Below, in pieces: positions 53,592 through 62,533 of a stretch of 64,000 nucleotides of DNA (within the stretch, counting starts at the first letter, position 1; every line of letters begins with the position of its first letter). The stretch is taken from the NCBI GenBank assembly GCA_023419375.1, contig JAEZYD010000022.1, positions 166,122-230,121 of the forward strand, in the 5' to 3' direction. The DNA comes from Pseudomonadota bacterium (lineage in GTDB: Bacteria > Desulfobacterota > Desulfovibrionia > Desulfovibrionales > Desulfovibrionaceae). The position numbers and the translations under genes were made by a program. The notes beneath the pieces are model-generated. The model was not told the DNA's origin, searched no databases, and saw only the letters and a list, made by a program, of their open reading frames with translations.

Positions 53592-55029
53592 ATTCTTCGT
53601 CCTCCGCACGCAGGGCCAGGCGCATGATGGCTGATTTGTTGCACACTTCCTTCCATTCCAGATCGGGATCGGAGTCATGCACGATGCCTCCGCCCGCCTG
53701 CCAGAAGAGCTTGCCGTCACGCATCCACATGCTGCGGATGGTGATGCCTGTATCAAGGTTCACGCTGTCCTTGTCCAGACCAAGCCAGCCGATGCAGCCA
53801 GCGTAGGGGCCACGCGCGCGGCCTTCCACCTCGCGGATGATTTCCATGGCCCGCACCTTGGGCGCGCCCGAAACAGTACCCGCCGGGAAGGTGGCCGCCA
53901 GCACGTCCAGCGCGTCCAGGCCTTCCTCAAGGCGGGCGCTGACCCGGCTGGTGAGGTGCATGACGTGGGAGTAGCGCTCAACTTCCATGTAGCGTTCCAG
54001 ATTCACCGAGCCGGGCTGGGCCACGCGGCCAAGGTCGTTGCGACCAAGGTCAACCAGCATGACGTGCTCGGCGCGCTCCTTGGGATCGTCGCGCAATTCG
54101 GCGGCAAGGGCGGCGTCTTCAAGGTCGTCCGCGCCACGTTTGCGCGTGCCTGCGATGGGCGAAAGCTGCAAATGCCCCGCCGTGCAACGCACCATGACCT
54201 CGGGGGAAGAACCGAAAAGCGTCAGCTCGGGAAAGCGCATGTAAAACATGTAGGGCGAAGCGTTGAACCGGCGCATGCGGCGGTACAGTTCAAAAGGATT
54301 GCCCTCAAAAGGCGTGGAAAACCGCACGGAAGGCACAACCTGAATGGCCTCGCCCTGACGCAGCATCTCCTTGATGCGGCGCACGTAATCCTTGTAGCCT
54401 TCCTCGCCGGGTTCAGCGCAGACATTGTCGGGATTGATGCGCACAGCTCCGGCCTGCCCTGTGGCGCGGGCCTCCAGCGATTCACGCGAGCTTTGCAGCG
54501 CGCGGTGTTCACCCAGGCTCACCTGGCAGAGGCGGTTATACAGATGGTCGAACACCAGCACGGTTGACGGCAGCATGAGCAGGCAGTCGGCTTCGTTCTG
54601 CGGCATGACCGGGGCCAGTTTGGGGTTGAACAGACCCGCCATGCCAAAGCCAAGATACCCGTAAAGGGCACGGGTAATGGGCGGCAGATTTGTGATGTTG
54701 GCCGGGCCTTCTATGGTCAGCGCAGCCATGAGCGCACGCAGGCCGTCCACAAAGGGTTTGCCCTCAAAGCGCGCCAGGGGTGCCAGGCTGTCGTTGCGGA
54801 TGTCCAGCGCAAGCTTGCCATCGCGGCAGGAGATGAACAAAGCCGCATCGCAGGCCAGGATGCTGTAACGGCCCCAGCGACCGTCCACCTCGGCGCTTTC
54901 AAGCAAGATGCCGTTACCGGCGCCGACCATGCCCATGAACAGGCTGATGGGCGTGTCCATATCCGCTGGCAACCAGCGGGCGGTTTGTTGCAGCGTCAGC
55001 ATATGCTGCGCATCACCGTTATCTTTCAT
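53572..55029 (-). CDS. trpE: Anthranilate synthase component I
   Basis: TrpE makes anthranilate from chorismate using ammonia from TrpG. The 485-residue protein has the tryptophan-binding LLES motif (ILLESAEVDGRWGRYS) for feedback inhibition. It also has the catalytic core motifs SPIAGTRKRGADDLED, DLGRNDLGRVA, and the C-terminal GGGIVHDSDPDLEW. The start at 55029 lies eight bases after AAGGA; an ATG three codons earlier overlaps that site. It is the first structural gene after the attenuator. Confidence 0.97.
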   Translation of the reverse strand: MKDNGDAQHMLTLQQTARWLPADMDTPISLFMGMVGAGNGILLESAEVDGRWGRYSILACDAALFISCRDGKLALDIRNDSLAPLARFEGKPFVDGLRALMAALTIEGPANITNLPPITRALYGYLGFGMAGLFNPKLAPVMPQNEADCLLMLPSTVLVFDHLYNRLCQVSLGEHRALQSSRESLEARATGQAGAVRINPDNVCAEPGEEGYKDYVRRIKEMLRQGEAIQVVPSVRFSTPFEGNPFELYRRMRRFNASPYMFYMRFPELTLFGSSPEVMVRCTAGHLQLSPIAGTRKRGADDLEDAALAAELRDDPKERAEHVMLVDLGRNDLGRVAQPGSVNLERYMEVERYSHVMHLTSRVSARLEEGLDALDVLAATFPAGTVSGAPKVRAMEIIREVEGRARGPYAGCIGWLGLDKDSVNLDTGITIRSMWMRDGKLFWQAGGGIVHDSDPDLEWKEVCNKSAIMRLALRAEDEEYVSAHR

Positions 55030-55064
55030 CTGGCGCATCCTTTGGGTTTTTGTGCCTGAAAAAA

Positions 55065-55097
55065 CAAAAAACGCCGTCTCCCTTGGGGAGACGGCGT
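55065..55097 (-). terminator. trp attenuator terminator
   Basis: A perfect 12-bp stem (55086-55097 with 55071-55082) and three-base loop are followed on the minus strand by TTTTTTGTTTTTT. The 5' arm CGTCTCCCC (55093-55085) is also complementary to GGGGAGACG inside the leader peptide gene (55149-55141), giving the alternative antiterminator. Confidence 0.93.
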
Positions 55098-55129
55098 CTA
55101 CTTACGACAATGCCAACGTACCGGAACTA

Positions 55130-55216
55130 TTAAGCCCGCACGTCTCCCCCACGCAGTTGGATGCGCCACCACCAGCCTTTGAAGCTGTTAGAAATGGTGT
55201 TGGAGAAAACGTTCAT
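55130..55216 (-). CDS. trpL: trp operon leader peptide
   Basis: This 28-codon frame starts at ATG 55216 after an AAGGA site and ends at TAA 55132-55130. It reads MNVFSNTISNSFKGWWW and then eleven more residues. Three consecutive Trp codons make ribosome stalling depend on charged tRNA-Trp. Its 3' part carries the strand that pairs with the terminator arm, so stalling at Trp codons would favour the antiterminator. This is the standard trp attenuation layout. Confidence 0.93.
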   Translation of the reverse strand: MNVFSNTISNSFKGWWWRIQLRGGDVRA

Positions 55217-55246
55217 ATAAATGCCTAGTTCCTTATGTTTCAAATC

Positions 55247-55275
55247 ACACTACGCATCCAGCCGAGGGCTGTCAA
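55247..55275 (-). promoter_or_regulatory. trp operon promoter
   Basis: On the minus strand a perfect TTGACA (55275-55270), 17 bases, then TAGTGT (55252-55247). It lies about 30 bases before the leader ATG. No operator was identified. Confidence 0.8.
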
Positions 55276-55374
55276 CAACGCAGGGCGATTTTCAGTAAAT
55301 TTCCGTTACAGCATCAGCTATGGCAAGCGGGAGGGCGCGCCCGGAGCGGCTTTGCCCTCCCCTGCTGCCCCGGC

Positions 55375-57567
55375 CTACTTGCCGAACAGAATTTCCTGAT
55401 AATTGGGCAGCGCCCACAGGTTGTCAGCCACGCGCACTTCAAGCATGTCCGCGTAGCGGCGCACTTCAACCATGCGGGGCAGCACATATTCGCGGTAGCT
55501 GAGGGCGGCTTCAAAGCCGTAGCCCAGGCTGTCCGCCTTGGTCAGCACTTCTTCAAGCTGGCCGCAGGCATCCTGCATGAGGCGCAGATTTGAAGTGATT
55601 TCGGCCAGGGTCATAGTTTTGGGATCCTTGCCGATGGCCCGCATATTGGCTGCCGTGGCGGCCAGTTCACCCTGATAGCGCATGCCCGCAGGGTAAATGA
55701 TGGTGTGGGCCATGCGGATAACCAGATTGGCCTCGGTGCGCACGGTCTTGCAGTACTGCTCAAGATAGATTTCCTGCCGCGCCTTGAGTTCGGCCCTGTT
55801 GAGCACGCCAGCCTTTTCATAAAGGTTGACCACTTCGGGCTTGGTCAGTTCGGCCAGAGCCTCGGGGGTGGTGCGCAGGTTGGGCAGGCCACGGCGTTCA
55901 GCTTCCTTGTGCCACACTTCGGAGTAACCGTCGCCGTTGAAGATAACGGCGCTGTGCTCGTCGATGACATGGCTGATAAAGGATTCCAGAGCCTGATTGA
56001 AGGTCTTGCCCTGGGCCAGTTCCTTTTCAAGCCAGTCGGCTGCAAAGCCCAGCGAATCGGCCATCATGGTATTGAGCGCGGTAATGGAACCCGCCGCAGA
56101 CTGGCTGGAGCCAAGCGCGCGGAACTCGAACCTGTTGCCGGTAAAGGCCACGGGGCTTGTGCGGTTGCGGTCGCCCGGATCGGCGGGCAGCGGCGGCAGC
56201 GTATCCACGCCCAGATTGAGGGCGCGGCCCGTGCGGCCACCGGCGGCGTTTTCAACGCGTCCGGCGCGGAAGGCTTCAAACACTTCCGTCAGCTGATCGC
56301 CAAGGAAGATGGACATGATGGCCGGCGGGGCCTCGTTGGCGCCCAGACGGTGATCGTTGCTGGCGCTGGCGACGGTTGCGCGCAGCAGACCGCCGAACTT
56401 GTGCACGGCGCGGATCATGGCGGCGCAGAACACCAGGAACTTGGCATTGGCGTGCGGGGTTTCGCCGGGATCAAACAGGGTGCCCAGCTCCGCATTGCCG
56501 ATGGAATAGTTCAGGTGCTTGCCCGAGCCGTTCACGCCCGCAAAGGGCTTTTCGTGCAGCAGGCACTTGAGGCCGTAGCGCTTTGCCACGTTGCGCAGCT
56601 TGGCCATGATTATGTGGTTGTGGTCAACCGCAAGGTTGCTCACCTCAAAGAGGGGCGCAATTTCGTACTGGCTGGGGGCCACTTCGTTGTGGCGGGTGCG
56701 CACGGGCACGCCCAGCTTGTACAGTTCGCGCTCCACTTCCATCATGTACGAAAGCACACGCTGGGGGATAACGCCAAAGTACTGGTCGCTGAATTCCTGC
56801 CCCTTGGCCGGACGCGCGCCAAACAGGGAACGCCCGGCGATCTGGAGGTCGGGGCGGGCAAAATTGAAGTTGTGGTCAATGCAGAAGTATTCCTGCTCAA
56901 GCCCGGCGTAGGAAACAATGGGCAGCGGCGTATCTTCGCCAAAGAGCGCCAGCACACGGTGCGCCTCGCGGTTCAGGGCCTGGCCGGAACGCAGCATGGG
57001 CGTTTTTTTGTCCAGGGCAACACCCGTCCACGAAAGGAACATGGTGGGGATGCACAGGAAGGTGCCGTTGGGGTTCTCCATGATGTAGGCGGGGCTGGTC
57101 ACATCCCATGCGGTGTAGCCGCGCGCCTCAAAGGTGGAGCGCAGGCCGCCGGAAGGGAAGGACGAAGCGTCAGGTTCGCCGCGAATAAGCATGGAGCCGG
57201 AAAATTCTGCGATCACGCCGCCAGAGCCGTCAGGCATCAGGAAGCTGTCGTGCTTTTCGGCAGTCTGCCCGGTGAGGGGATAAAAAATGTGAGTAAAGTG
57301 GGTGGCGCCCTTTTCAATGGCCCAGTCTTTCATGACTGCGGCAACAGTATCGGCGATGGCGGGGTCCATGCGCTCGCCGAATTCAATGGTTTTGCGCAGC
57401 GCCTTGTACACGCTCTTGGGCAGGCGTTCACGCATGATGCGGTCATTGAACACGTTGCACCCGAAAATATCGGTGGGTTTGGTGTCCACGAAATTCAGGG
57501 GGGCCGCTTCGGGTTTGTAGGTAGTGATGGCCTCAATGGCGCTTTGTCTGGCGGATTTGCTGCTCAT
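55375..57567 (-). CDS. glnN: Type III glutamine synthetase
   Basis: This enzyme makes glutamine from glutamate, ammonia and ATP. The 730-residue length is that of GSIII. Family blocks are visible: FGCNVFND near residue 34, THFTHIFYPLTG, PDGSGGVIAEFSGSMLIRGEPDASSFPSGGLR, YAGLEQEYF, and KPFAGVNGSGKHLNYS. A GAGG site precedes the ATG. It is monocistronic by position, with 354 bases upstream to the FKBP gene. No sigma-54 promoter was found. Confidence 0.97.
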   Translation of the reverse strand: MSSKSARQSAIEAITTYKPEAAPLNFVDTKPTDIFGCNVFNDRIMRERLPKSVYKALRKTIEFGERMDPAIADTVAAVMKDWAIEKGATHFTHIFYPLTGQTAEKHDSFLMPDGSGGVIAEFSGSMLIRGEPDASSFPSGGLRSTFEARGYTAWDVTSPAYIMENPNGTFLCIPTMFLSWTGVALDKKTPMLRSGQALNREAHRVLALFGEDTPLPIVSYAGLEQEYFCIDHNFNFARPDLQIAGRSLFGARPAKGQEFSDQYFGVIPQRVLSYMMEVERELYKLGVPVRTRHNEVAPSQYEIAPLFEVSNLAVDHNHIIMAKLRNVAKRYGLKCLLHEKPFAGVNGSGKHLNYSIGNAELGTLFDPGETPHANAKFLVFCAAMIRAVHKFGGLLRATVASASNDHRLGANEAPPAIMSIFLGDQLTEVFEAFRAGRVENAAGGRTGRALNLGVDTLPPLPADPGDRNRTSPVAFTGNRFEFRALGSSQSAAGSITALNTMMADSLGFAADWLEKELAQGKTFNQALESFISHVIDEHSAVIFNGDGYSEVWHKEAERRGLPNLRTTPEALAELTKPEVVNLYEKAGVLNRAELKARQEIYLEQYCKTVRTEANLVIRMAHTIIYPAGMRYQGELAATAANMRAIGKDPKTMTLAEITSNLRLMQDACGQLEEVLTKADSLGYGFEAALSYREYVLPRMVEVRRYADMLEVRVADNLWALPNYQEILFGK

Positions 57568-57921
57568 GGACGAACCTCGCGTTCAGGGCTGACGCAGTGT
57601 TGGGGGTGCCGATATTCCCGCTTATGGCGGTTGGATTTATGCCGCTGCATGCAAACCGCAAAAACGCCCGCGCCCGTGCTGCCCTGGCGCACGCGGACAA
57701 GGGGGGGCTGGTGCAGAGACCTTGCGGACGCCGTGCAGACGCCCGCACCAAAGCCATGATCTCCGGGCCTGACCATGAAGGCCAGGCCCGGAACAGTATA
57801 CTCTAACGGAACGCGCCCTGGAGCTGCCCGCCGCCGCACAAAGCCAGCCATGCAGAATCAATCAGCACGGCCAATAGGGCAAAGGCAGCGGCAGAACCGG
57901 AAGCGCGACCCGGAAACCGCT
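57568..57921. other. Intergenic region with hairpin, glnN upstream
   Basis: This is 354 bases between the FKBP gene and glnN, both on the minus strand. A perfect 9-bp hairpin (CCGGGCCTG 57763-57771 with CAGGCCCGG 57783-57791) may end the FKBP transcript, although no T-run follows. The glnN promoter was not identified. No gene is seen. Confidence 0.55.
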
Positions 57922-58344
57922 TTAGTTCACGCTCACGATTTCGATTTCAAACGTCAGCGTCTTGCCAGCGAGGGGGTGGTTGGCGTCAAGGGTGATCTCG
58001 TCCGCGCCAACTTCGGTGATGGTCACGTCCATCTGGCCCTGCTCGTTGGAGAGCTGCAAGGGCACGCCCACGTTCAGGGGAATATGGTCGGGCACCTGGG
58101 CGCGGGGAACGGTGAACACCAGTTCGGGATCAGCCTCGCCGTAGGCATCATCAGGCGCGATGGTCACGGTAACGGTTTCGCCCGCTTCGTGACCGTCAAC
58201 GGCGGTTTCAAAACCCGGGATCAGCATACCCTTGCCCATTACGAATTCCAGGGGTTCGCGCTCACGCGAAGAGTCGAACACCGTGCCATCGTCAAGGGTA
58301 CCCGTGTAATGCGCGCGCACCGTATCGCCTTTTTTAATAGGCAT
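57922..58344 (-). CDS. FKBP-type peptidyl-prolyl isomerase (SlyD/SlpA type)
   Basis: This 140-residue cytoplasmic prolyl isomerase and chaperone has the FKBP start (VRAHYTGTLDDGTVFDSSRE), GKGMLIPGFETAVDGHEAGE, and an inserted IF chaperone domain (DAYGEADPELVFTVPRAQVP...). The chain closes with NHPLAGKTLTFEIEI. It lacks the His-rich tail of E. coli SlyD, so a nickel role is not indicated. A GGAG site precedes the ATG. Confidence 0.94.
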   Translation of the reverse strand: MPIKKGDTVRAHYTGTLDDGTVFDSSREREPLEFVMGKGMLIPGFETAVDGHEAGETVTVTIAPDDAYGEADPELVFTVPRAQVPDHIPLNVGVPLQLSNEQGQMDVTITEVGADEITLDANHPLAGKTLTFEIEIVSVN

Positions 58345-58755
58345 AACTACTCCATTGCAATGTGTGTGGGCGGTCTACGGCAGTGTGCCGCATTGTCGGC
58401 AGAAGCTGCCAGGGCAGAAACCCGCCCGCGAAAAATAACGCCCGATAATAAAGTGCAAGCAAAACACGCCGGGGGGCTTCTGTCAATCTGCAACGTTGTT
58501 ATAAATGCCTCCAATCCCCCAGACAGCGCGGGTTTGCGGGCTTTGATCTTTTGCGTGGCATTGCGGTAAAAATGCAACTGCCGCAGTTGCATCCCCCCCT
58601 GACGCGACTCGGCTGTCACGCCGCCGCTACAGCCGCTTGCAGGCTTGACAGAGTGCCATACGACACTAATAATCAACAATTGCTCTCAACGGGAAAATCC
58701 CGCTCTTGTTCGGGCGGCACACGCAATCTTTCAGAGGTATCTCAGAGGTATTTTT
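58345..58755. other. Divergent promoter region, FKBP gene and lysA
   Basis: This is 411 bases between divergent genes. It contains the lysA promoter (58645-58673) and a lysA leader of about 75 bases. Next to the start codon is a tandem repeat of TCAGAGGTAT, which places two AGAGG ribosome-site-like motifs before the ATG. No lysine riboswitch fold was recognised. Confidence 0.6.
58645..58673 (+). promoter_or_regulatory. lysA promoter
   Basis: TTGACA (58645-58650) is followed after 16 bases by TAATAAT (58667-58673). The -35 is perfect and the -10 is good. It lies about 83 bases before the lysA ATG. Confidence 0.8.
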
Positions 58756-60024
58756 ATGTCCGATATTCGCTCCACGTACACCGACGAATGCAATTTTTAT
58801 GGCCGCCACACCCCCCGCGAGCTGGCTGAAACCTTCGGCACCCCTCTCTATGTATACAATGAGAACGTGCTGCGGCAGCGTTGCCGCGACCTTATGGGGC
58901 TTTCCAAACACCCCGGTTTCGGCGTGAACTATTCTGTCAAGGCCAACGCGACCCCCGCCCTGCTGCGCATAGTGCGCGAGGAAGGGCTGGTTGTGGACGC
59001 CATGAGCCCCGGTGAGCTGTACATGGACGAGCTGGCCGGTTTTACGCCTGCCGAGATTCTGTACATTTCCAACAACAATTCCGAGGCCGAGCTGAAAAAC
59101 GCCGTTTCGCGCGGGCTGCTTATCAGCGTGGATTCCCTTTCGCAGCTTGATACCCTTGGCCGCATCAACAAGGGCGGCAAGGTCATGGTGCGCTTTAACC
59201 CCGGCATTGGCGCGGGCCACCATGCCAAGGTCATCACCGCGGGCAAGGACACCAAGTTCGGCGTCACCCCCGACAAGCTGGACGAAGTTTTTGCCCTGCT
59301 TGAAAAGCACGACCTCACGCTGGCTGGCATCAACCAGCACATCGGTTCGCTCTTTATGGAACCCGACGGCTACCTTGATGCCGCCGAGGTGCTGCTGCAC
59401 CTTGCCGACCGACTGCCCGCCAGCATGCTGGCAAAGCTTGAAGTCATCGACTTTGGCGGCGGCTTTGGCATTCCCTACCACAAGTACGAAGGGCAGGCCC
59501 GCCTGAGCATGGCTGACCTTGGCGAACGCCTGCACGCGCTCATTGCGGGCTGGTCTGAAAAATCCGGCTACAAGGGCCGCTTCCTCGTGGAACCGGGCCG
59601 CTATGTGGCCGCCGAATGCTGCGTGCTGCTGGGCACCGTGTTTGCCGTCAAAAACAATGGCGACAAGCGCTACGTGGGCACCAATCTGGGTTTCAACGTA
59701 CTTGTGCGCCCGGCCATGTACGACTCCTTCCACGATGTGGAAATTTACGGGGCCGACACCCAGGCCCGCAAAAACATGGTGCAGACCATTGTGGGCAATA
59801 TTTGTGAAAGCGGCGATATCCTTGCCAAGGAACGCGAATTGCCCGTTATGTGCGAGGGAGATGTGCTTGGGGTACTTGACGCCGGAGCTTATGGATTTAC
59901 TATGGGTTCCAACTACAACCAGCGTCGTCGCCCTGCTGAAGTTCTCATTCAAAGCGACGGCACTGCCAAACTTATCCGCCGCCGCGAAACCCTTGAGGAT
60001 CTTGCGCGCTGCCTGATGGATTAA
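58756..60024 (+). CDS. lysA: Diaminopimelate decarboxylase
   Basis: LysA decarboxylates meso-diaminopimelate to lysine with PLP. The 422-residue protein has the PLP lysine in NYSVKANATPALL (near residue 60), the HIGS motif, the Gly-rich FGGGFGIPYH, EPGRYVAAE, and the C-terminal CEGDVLG and DAGAYGFTMGSNYN. The start at 58756 (MSDIRSTYT) follows an AGAGG site; the upstream extension contains the promoter and is not coding. The MATE gene follows after one base. Confidence 0.97.
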   Translation: MSDIRSTYTDECNFYGRHTPRELAETFGTPLYVYNENVLRQRCRDLMGLSKHPGFGVNYSVKANATPALLRIVREEGLVVDAMSPGELYMDELAGFTPAEILYISNNNSEAELKNAVSRGLLISVDSLSQLDTLGRINKGGKVMVRFNPGIGAGHHAKVITAGKDTKFGVTPDKLDEVFALLEKHDLTLAGINQHIGSLFMEPDGYLDAAEVLLHLADRLPASMLAKLEVIDFGGGFGIPYHKYEGQARLSMADLGERLHALIAGWSEKSGYKGRFLVEPGRYVAAECCVLLGTVFAVKNNGDKRYVGTNLGFNVLVRPAMYDSFHDVEIYGADTQARKNMVQTIVGNICESGDILAKERELPVMCEGDVLGVLDAGAYGFTMGSNYNQRRRPAEVLIQSDGTAKLIRRRETLEDLARCLMD

Positions 60025-60025
60025 T

Positions 60026-61438
60026 GTGACACAATTACGCGGCGCATCCGCGCAGCAGGCCCGGCCCGCGCCCGACCTGAGCACTTCCCCCCGCGCGGTC
60101 TGGCGGTTGACCTGGCCCCAGATGCTCATGATGTACCTTATGTTCTTCATGGGCTTTGTGGCTGTATGGGTTGCCGGACAGATCAGCGCGGACGTTCAGG
60201 CGGCGCTGGGCATGGTGAACCAGTGCAGCATCCTGCTGATGGTGGTCGCCATGGCTGTTTCAAGCGGCGCTACGGCGGCTGTGAGCCAGTCGCTGGGCGC
60301 GCTTAAAGTCATGCGCGCCCAGCGCTATATCGGCACAACGGTTGTCGGCTGCATGGGGCTTGGGCTTCTTGTGGCCCTGGCAGCCGCCCTCTTCAGCGAC
60401 GGCATACTGCGCGTGCTCATGGTGCCGGAAAGCATCATGCCGCAAACCCGCGAAATGTGGGCCGCCAGCATGCTTGGGCTGCCCGCTCAGTATATGTACG
60501 CCTCAACCGGGGTCATGTTCCGCGCCACGCGCCAGGTTTTGCCGCCCCTGTGGGTTGCCTCCGGCGTGTGTCTGTGCAACCTGCTGGCCTGCCTTGGCCT
60601 TGGGCTTGGCTGGTTTGGCCTGCCCAACATGGGCTATATGGGCCTGATCTGGGCCAACGTGGGCGCGCAGTATCTTGGTGCTGTGTGCAACTGCGTGCTG
60701 CTGGCGCATTCCGGCTATCTGAACCGCAAATCCCTGCCCTCCCTGCGCTGGCTCCGCGCTGGCCTGCCCTACCTGCTCAAGGTGGCCCTGCCCGCAGGCG
60801 CGGCGCAGATCGTATGGCAGTCCGGCTACATGATGCTGTTTGTTCTGGTGGCGTCATTGCCCTCAGACAGCGTCAACGCGCTGGCTGGCCTCAATGCCGG
60901 TCTGCGGGTGGAAGCCCTGCTGTTTCTGCCGGGCATGGCCTTTAACATGAGCGTGGCCGTGCTGGTGGGCAACAGCCTTGGTGCGGGCAAATCCGCCGAA
61001 GCCCGGCGCGTGGCCCTCAATATGGTGACGCTTGCGGCTGTGGCCATGAGCTTTATGGCCGCCCTGCTCTGGCCCTTCCGGCAGGAGGTGGCCCACCTGC
61101 TCTCGCAGGAGCCGGGCACCCAAGCCCAGATTGTGAGCTACCTTACCTACAACCTGCTCTCCACGCCCTTTTCCATCGCAAGCACTGTCATGGGCGGCGT
61201 GATGACGGGAGCCGGTGCCACCAAGTACAACCTCATGATTTTTGGCGGCAGTTTCTGGGTTGTGCGCCTGCCCCTGGGCTGGCTGCTTGGTCACATGCTC
61301 TGGGGCACGGCCTCGGGCGTATTTGTGGCCATGCTCGTATCCCAGATTCTGCAAACCAGCATCATGCTTTATGTGGTGCTTTTTAGCGACTGGACGCGCT
61401 TTGCCATGAGCCGCTGCCGTCAGCCGCAAACCCCGTAA
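60026..61438 (+). CDS. MATE-family efflux transporter
   Basis: This 470-residue membrane protein has about twelve hydrophobic segments. It shows MATE-type features: the first helix with GQISADVQAALGMVNQ, a central loop, and the second-half repeat AALGLN-like LAGLNAGLRVEAL with GNSLGAGKSAEARR. MATE proteins export cationic compounds in exchange for H+ or Na+. The start is GTG at 60026, immediately after the lysA stop, so it is probably translationally coupled to lysA. The substrate is unknown. Confidence 0.92.
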   Translation: MTQLRGASAQQARPAPDLSTSPRAVWRLTWPQMLMMYLMFFMGFVAVWVAGQISADVQAALGMVNQCSILLMVVAMAVSSGATAAVSQSLGALKVMRAQRYIGTTVVGCMGLGLLVALAAALFSDGILRVLMVPESIMPQTREMWAASMLGLPAQYMYASTGVMFRATRQVLPPLWVASGVCLCNLLACLGLGLGWFGLPNMGYMGLIWANVGAQYLGAVCNCVLLAHSGYLNRKSLPSLRWLRAGLPYLLKVALPAGAAQIVWQSGYMMLFVLVASLPSDSVNALAGLNAGLRVEALLFLPGMAFNMSVAVLVGNSLGAGKSAEARRVALNMVTLAAVAMSFMAALLWPFRQEVAHLLSQEPGTQAQIVSYLTYNLLSTPFSIASTVMGGVMTGAGATKYNLMIFGGSFWVVRLPLGWLLGHMLWGTASGVFVAMLVSQILQTSIMLYVVLFSDWTRFAMSRCRQPQTP

Positions 61439-61526
61439 ATACCGCCCGGGAGGCTGCAATTGCGGCACCCTGGCATGCGCCCGCGCACTGTCATGCATCT
61501 GCGCATAGAGACGCGAGGAGACGATT

Positions 61527-62420
61527 GTGAGCAAGACCTTTACCCCTGTCAGCCTGGACGGACGCCAGCAGTATTACGAACTGTGGGGCCGCACCCCCCA
61601 GCGTTCACTGGACTATACCCTGGCAAACCTGTGGGGCTGGCAGGATTACTACGGGCTTGAATGGTGCTTTGAGGACAACCTTTGCTGGATCCGCCAGACC
61701 CGGCCCTATGCCGTGTGCTGGGCCCCTGTGGGCGACTGGAACGCGGTTTCGTGGAAGGATCTGCTGCCCTGCGGCTTCAACCCCGAGGCCCACAACATCA
61801 CCCGCGTGCCGGAAAAACTGCTGGAAATCTGGCAGCGCGAACTGCCCGGCCTTGTGGATGCGGATGAAGACCGCGGCCAGTGGGAATACCTGTACAAGCA
61901 GGAAGAACTGGCGGAACTGCCGGGCAACCGCTTTCATAAAAAGAAAAATCATCTCAACAGCTATGTGAAGACCTACGGCCAGCCGGACTACCACACGCTG
62001 GACGACGCCATGGTTGAGGACGTGCTGGCAGTGCAGGACGACTGGTGCCAGTGGCATGAATGCGAGGAATCCCCTTCGCTCAGGGCCGAGAACGAAGCCA
62101 TCAACCGCGTGCTCAGCCACTGGAACTGCTTTACCGGGCTTGTGGGCGGTTCGCTCTATGTGGACGGCAAGATGGTGGCCTTCAGCGTGGGCGAAAATCT
62201 GGACGGCGCAAATCTTGGCGTGCATTACGAAAAAGGGCTCAACGGCTTCAAGGGCGTGTACCAGACCATCAACTGCCTGTTCTCGCGCAACGCGGGTGCC
62301 GGATTTACCTACATCAACCGGGCGCAGGATCTGGACGAAGAAGGCCTGCGTCAGGCCAAGATGACCTACCTGCCTGCCGACTTTCTGCGCAAGTACAAGG
62401 TGCGCATCCGCAAGAGCTGA
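61527..62420 (+). CDS. DUF2156 (lysyltransferase-like GNAT fold) protein
   Basis: This 297-residue protein has the DUF2156 layout of two GNAT-like halves: SLDYTLANLWGWQDYYGLEW at the N terminus, FHKKKNHLNSYVKTYG in the middle, and GGSLYVDGKMVAFSVGE and YINRAQDLDEEGLRQAKMTYLPA at the end. The fold is shared with the catalytic domain of phosphatidylglycerol lysyltransferases, but there is no membrane part here. The GTG start at 61527 has a GAGGAGA site. The gene lies 88 bases after the MATE gene and ends at a terminator. The substrate is unknown. Confidence 0.88.
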   Translation: MSKTFTPVSLDGRQQYYELWGRTPQRSLDYTLANLWGWQDYYGLEWCFEDNLCWIRQTRPYAVCWAPVGDWNAVSWKDLLPCGFNPEAHNITRVPEKLLEIWQRELPGLVDADEDRGQWEYLYKQEELAELPGNRFHKKKNHLNSYVKTYGQPDYHTLDDAMVEDVLAVQDDWCQWHECEESPSLRAENEAINRVLSHWNCFTGLVGGSLYVDGKMVAFSVGENLDGANLGVHYEKGLNGFKGVYQTINCLFSRNAGAGFTYINRAQDLDEEGLRQAKMTYLPADFLRKYKVRIRKS

Positions 62421-62486
62421 CGTTGGGTTGCCGCGCCGCAGCGGTGGGAGGAGCAATCCTGCCCGACGCAGCGGCCTGAAAGGCAT

Positions 62487-62533
62487 AAAAACCGCGCATC
62501 CGTCCTTATCAGGGCGCGTGCGCGGTTTTTTAT
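62487..62533 (+). terminator. Terminator after the DUF2156 gene
   Basis: AAAAACCGCGCA (62487-62498) pairs with TGCGCGGTTTTT (62519-62530), and the T-run continues. The loop is 20 bases. Confidence 0.88.

Noticed and set aside
57568..57660. Sigma-54 promoter before glnN
   Set aside because: No GG-N10-GC pair with good flanking bases was found on the minus strand.
58345..58755. Lysine riboswitch before lysA
   Set aside because: The leader after the promoter is only about 80 bases and shows no multi-helix L-box pattern. AGAGG here fits a ribosome site.
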